Positions 42,598 through 64,000 of a stretch of 64,000 nt of DNA are shown piece after piece. The notes below the pieces were generated by a model, which saw nothing but the letters and a program-made list of their open reading frames with translations, did no database searches and had not been told where the DNA came from. The translations under genes were made by a program, and so were the position numbers. This stretch comes from Gadus chalcogrammus (Eukaryota > Chordata > Actinopteri > Gadiformes > Gadidae). The stretch is from positions 18,684,980-18,748,979 of the forward strand of contig NC_079414.1 of assembly GCF_026213295.1 (NCBI RefSeq), written 5' to 3'. Position 1 is the stretch's first letter. Each line of letters opens with the position of its first letter.

Positions 42598-43860
42598 AAT
42601 AATGTATATTGCTAGGGCTTGGTTGGGGGCCCTTTTGCCTCAATGCAGCGTGGCATGGATTCGATCAGCCTGTGGCCCTACTAAGGTGTTATGGAAGACT
42701 AGGTTGATTCGATAGAGGCCTTCATCTCGACTGCATTGGTGGGTCTCATGTCTCTCATCGTCCTCTTGACATTACCCCATCAACTTTCTTAGAGGTTCAG
42801 GTCAGGTGAGTCTGTTGGCCAATCATGCACAGTAAACCAATGGTAATCAAACCAGGCAGGTATTGGTACTTTTGACAGTGTGAAAATGTGCCAAGCATCT
42901 CCATAGATCAAGCATGAAGTGCTCTAAAATGTCCTGGTAGAAGGCTGAGTTGACTTTGGACTTGATAAAGCACAGTGGACCAACATCAGAAGATGACATG
43001 CTCCCCGAATCATCACTGACTGGGGTAGCTTCACACTGGACTTCAATAAACTTTGATTCTGTGCCTCTCCATTCATCCTCAAGACTCTGGGACCTTGGAT
43101 TTCAAATGAAATGCAAAGTTAACTTTCGTCTGAAGAGAGGACTTTGGACCACTGAGTGACAGATAGACCAGTTATTATTAAGACGCTTCCAACGTTGTCT
43201 GACAACGTTAGAAGCGAGTGGCTTGACACGAGGACTGTCTTGACACGAGTGGCTTGACACGAGGACAGTTGTAGCCCATTTCCTGGATATGTCTTTGCAT
43301 GGTGACTCTTAATGCACTGACTCCTGCCTCAGTCCACTCCTTGTGAAGCTCCCACAAAATTTTTGAATGGCCTTTGCTTGACAATCCTCTCGATGCAGCT
43401 GTTATCCCTGTTGCTTGAGCACCTTTGCCTCCCCCTTTTTCGTTCCATTCAACCTTCTCTGAATATGCTTGTATAAAGCACTCTGAACAACCAGATTAAT
43501 TAGCGAGGTCGTTTTGAGACTTACCCTCCATGGAGTCTTCCTCATGATTGTGAAGCTAACCAGACTGAGAGACCTTTTAAAGGTTAAGGAAACTTTTGTA
43601 GGTGTTTTGAGGTAATTCTGTGATTACAGTGTGACGCTTTGAGTCTACAACATTTAACTTTTTCACAATATTCAAATTTTCCGAAATACTGAATTTTAGG
43701 ACTAGGGCTTCATTAGCTGGAAGCCATAGGCCTAATAATCAAAATTTAAATAAAAAAAAAGGCTTGAAATATTTATAATATGAGTTTCGCTTTTTAAATT
43801 TAATTATTGAAATGAATGAACTTTTCCACAATATTCAAATGTATTGAGATGCACCTGTAA
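42598..43860 (-). pseudogene. Degenerate Tc1/mariner-type transposase relic
   Basis: Read on the minus strand, the sequence matches a Tc1-like transposase in pieces: DWPTDSPDLN (the segment after the second catalytic Asp), WGNVKRTMRDMRP and HRLIESMPRCIEA, broken by stops. The distal end at 43816-43860 has CACAATATTCAAATGTATTG and GAGATGCACCTGTA, as in the termini of this family. A local duplication of GTGGCTTGACACGAGGAC lies near 43221-43265. It sits between the TIR gene and dchs2 and may have displaced or hidden the TIR gene's 5' exon. Confidence 0.75.
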
Positions 43861-44200
43861 TATAACCTGACTCGCAAGATGAATTGCGTTCCACCTAGCT
43901 CCACTCATCCGAAATTCATCTGGCGGGTGTCACTTTATGGAAAGCTAATGTGTAATCTCTATCCAAGTCAGGAGAGGGCGTCCTCGTAACAGCAAACGAG
44001 GAGTCGACTGACTTGAACTATTTAAATTTGCACTTAAACTTGTGTAATAAAGGCATTGTGGATCCTTCTCAGATGTATTAAAAATAATTTTAATTTAAAA
44101 AAAAAAAAGACTTCGGGCAAACATCCATGATGTTTCGAAGACATGAGAACTGGCTGCTTCGGCTAATCTGGTTAAGAACCTAAACCCTGTTGTCTGTCTC
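43861..44200. other. Spacer between Tc1 relic and dchs2 5' region
   Basis: No coding exon can be supported on either strand. It ends in an A-rich tract (44088-44110). The missing 5' exon of the minus-strand TIR gene could lie here but was not found. Confidence 0.4.
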
Positions 44201-44591
44201 GGTCACAGATGGAGCGCGGCTCAGCTGCCCCTGGACCATGTTGGCATGAGGCGGACACGCTCGGCGGCGATCGACCAGACGAGCAGCGGATTCCCGAATA
44301 ACGATTTAATTATACCTCAATTATTGTAGGGTTTCGAATACAAAGTTGCGTTGGTGATTTTATTTTTCTATGGAATCAAGGCTCCGGGGTCGAGTCCATG
44401 CAACGGTTGGTGGAAATGCTGTTTCAGTAACGGGATGATCTTTGAGCGACACAATGGACGGTGCGCTCGCAAGCTGTCGAGTTGAGCGCGGGTCCGAGAC
44501 GTGAGACATCTCTGGATTAGAAATCGGTCAGAAGAAAAATATGTAGTTTCCCTTGTCTTTGATGCCAGATTTGGCTATTTTCAAAGGAGTA
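44200..44591 (+). promoter_or_regulatory. dchs2 5' UTR/promoter region
   Basis: A GC-richer stretch upstream of the dchs2 start (with CGCTCGGCGGCGATCGACC near 44260) after AT-rich flank. It probably holds the transcription start and 5' UTR. No TATA box in a convincing place. Confidence 0.4.
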
Positions 44592-63534
<18,943 letters not shown>

Positions 63535-63870
63535 GTAAGGAACTCCCTCCCCAACCTTCAGAGTCCGACATACCTACCGGTGGGGTCGGTGGTGAGGATT
63601 CCACTCCCTTCCCAGATCCCTGGCAAGCGTCATCATCGATCACATATATATAGGGTTAAACCTTTTTTTAAATATATTTTCATACCCAACTGAAAATGCT
63701 TTAGTGTTTAATAAGGGGAACACAACACGTCATGAACAAGAAATACAATTCATTTGAAATAATAATGAGTCTCAATGGAATTCAACGGATTCTAACAAAA
63801 ATCAATGACACATTTAATACGGAAAAAAGGAACCATTCCATTTTTTTAACGAGTGCCAGATAGTGCCATC

Positions 63871-64000
63871 AGTGTCCTCATGTCCTGTGTCCTCAGGTCC
63901 TGTGTCCTTATGTCCTGTGTCCTCATGTTCTGTGTCATCATGTCCTGTCACTGTGTTCTCAAGTCCTGTGTCCTCATGTCCTGTGTCCTCAGGTCCTGTG
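63871..64000 (+). repeat. 15-bp minisatellite (TCCTCATGTCCTGTG)n, cut by window end
   Basis: Eight to nine imperfect units of about 15 bases with A/G and T variants; it continues past the window edge inside dchs2 intron 12. Confidence 0.9.

Overview
This is vertebrate nuclear DNA and almost certainly a teleost fish. Genes are split into many exons with GT..AG introns. The interspersed repeats are fish-type: a DIRS1-like YR retroelement, a decayed Tc1-like transposon, LINE 3' tails, and short repeats carrying 'AAGTCGCTTTGGATAAA'. About a dozen (GT)n/(CA)n arrays of roughly 85-170 bp lie in 64 kb, a density that recalls gadiform fishes; that placement is inference only.

Layout: pdlim3-like 3' end (+, 1-1274); npy2r (-, 6770-7918); DIRS1-like element (11.57-15.34 kb) followed by a 132-bp insert and a MITE-like element (15.5-16.0 kb); two tandem lrat genes (-, 19253-20854 and 21838-23037); two tandem fibrinogen gamma genes (+, 26798-29593 intact; 31147-33130 shortened); plrg1 (+, 34624-39498, 15 exons); a gene on the minus strand with a TIR domain and a beta-trefoil-like C-terminus (39669-42491, 5' end not found); a Tc1-like relic (about 42.6-43.86 kb); and the N-terminal part of a dachsous-type giant cadherin, dchs2 (+, 44592 to beyond the window, 12 exons seen).

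Order and orientation npy2r(-) lrat(-) fgg(+) plrg1(+) dchs2(+) match the human 4q31 block NPY2R-LRAT-FGG-PLRG1-DCHS2 when that block is inverted, which supports the gene names. FGA, FGB and RBM46, which sit inside the human block, are not visible here. pdlim3 and the TIR gene are additions relative to human.

The genes are not one pathway: neuropeptide Y signalling, retinyl ester synthesis, clotting, spliceosome activation, a possible TIR-based innate function, and planar polarity/adhesion. Points most worth a second look: the uncharacterised TIR gene, which keeps a glutamate where TIR NADases have their catalytic one; the second fibrinogen gamma copy, which lost the coiled-coil exons and the cross-linking tail but stays in frame; the finding that every dinucleotide array inside a gene reads as (UG)n in the transcript, four of them right at a 3' splice site; an RGDS motif at the mature N-terminus of fgg copy 1; and two adjacent near-perfect hairpins at 10.4-10.5 kb.
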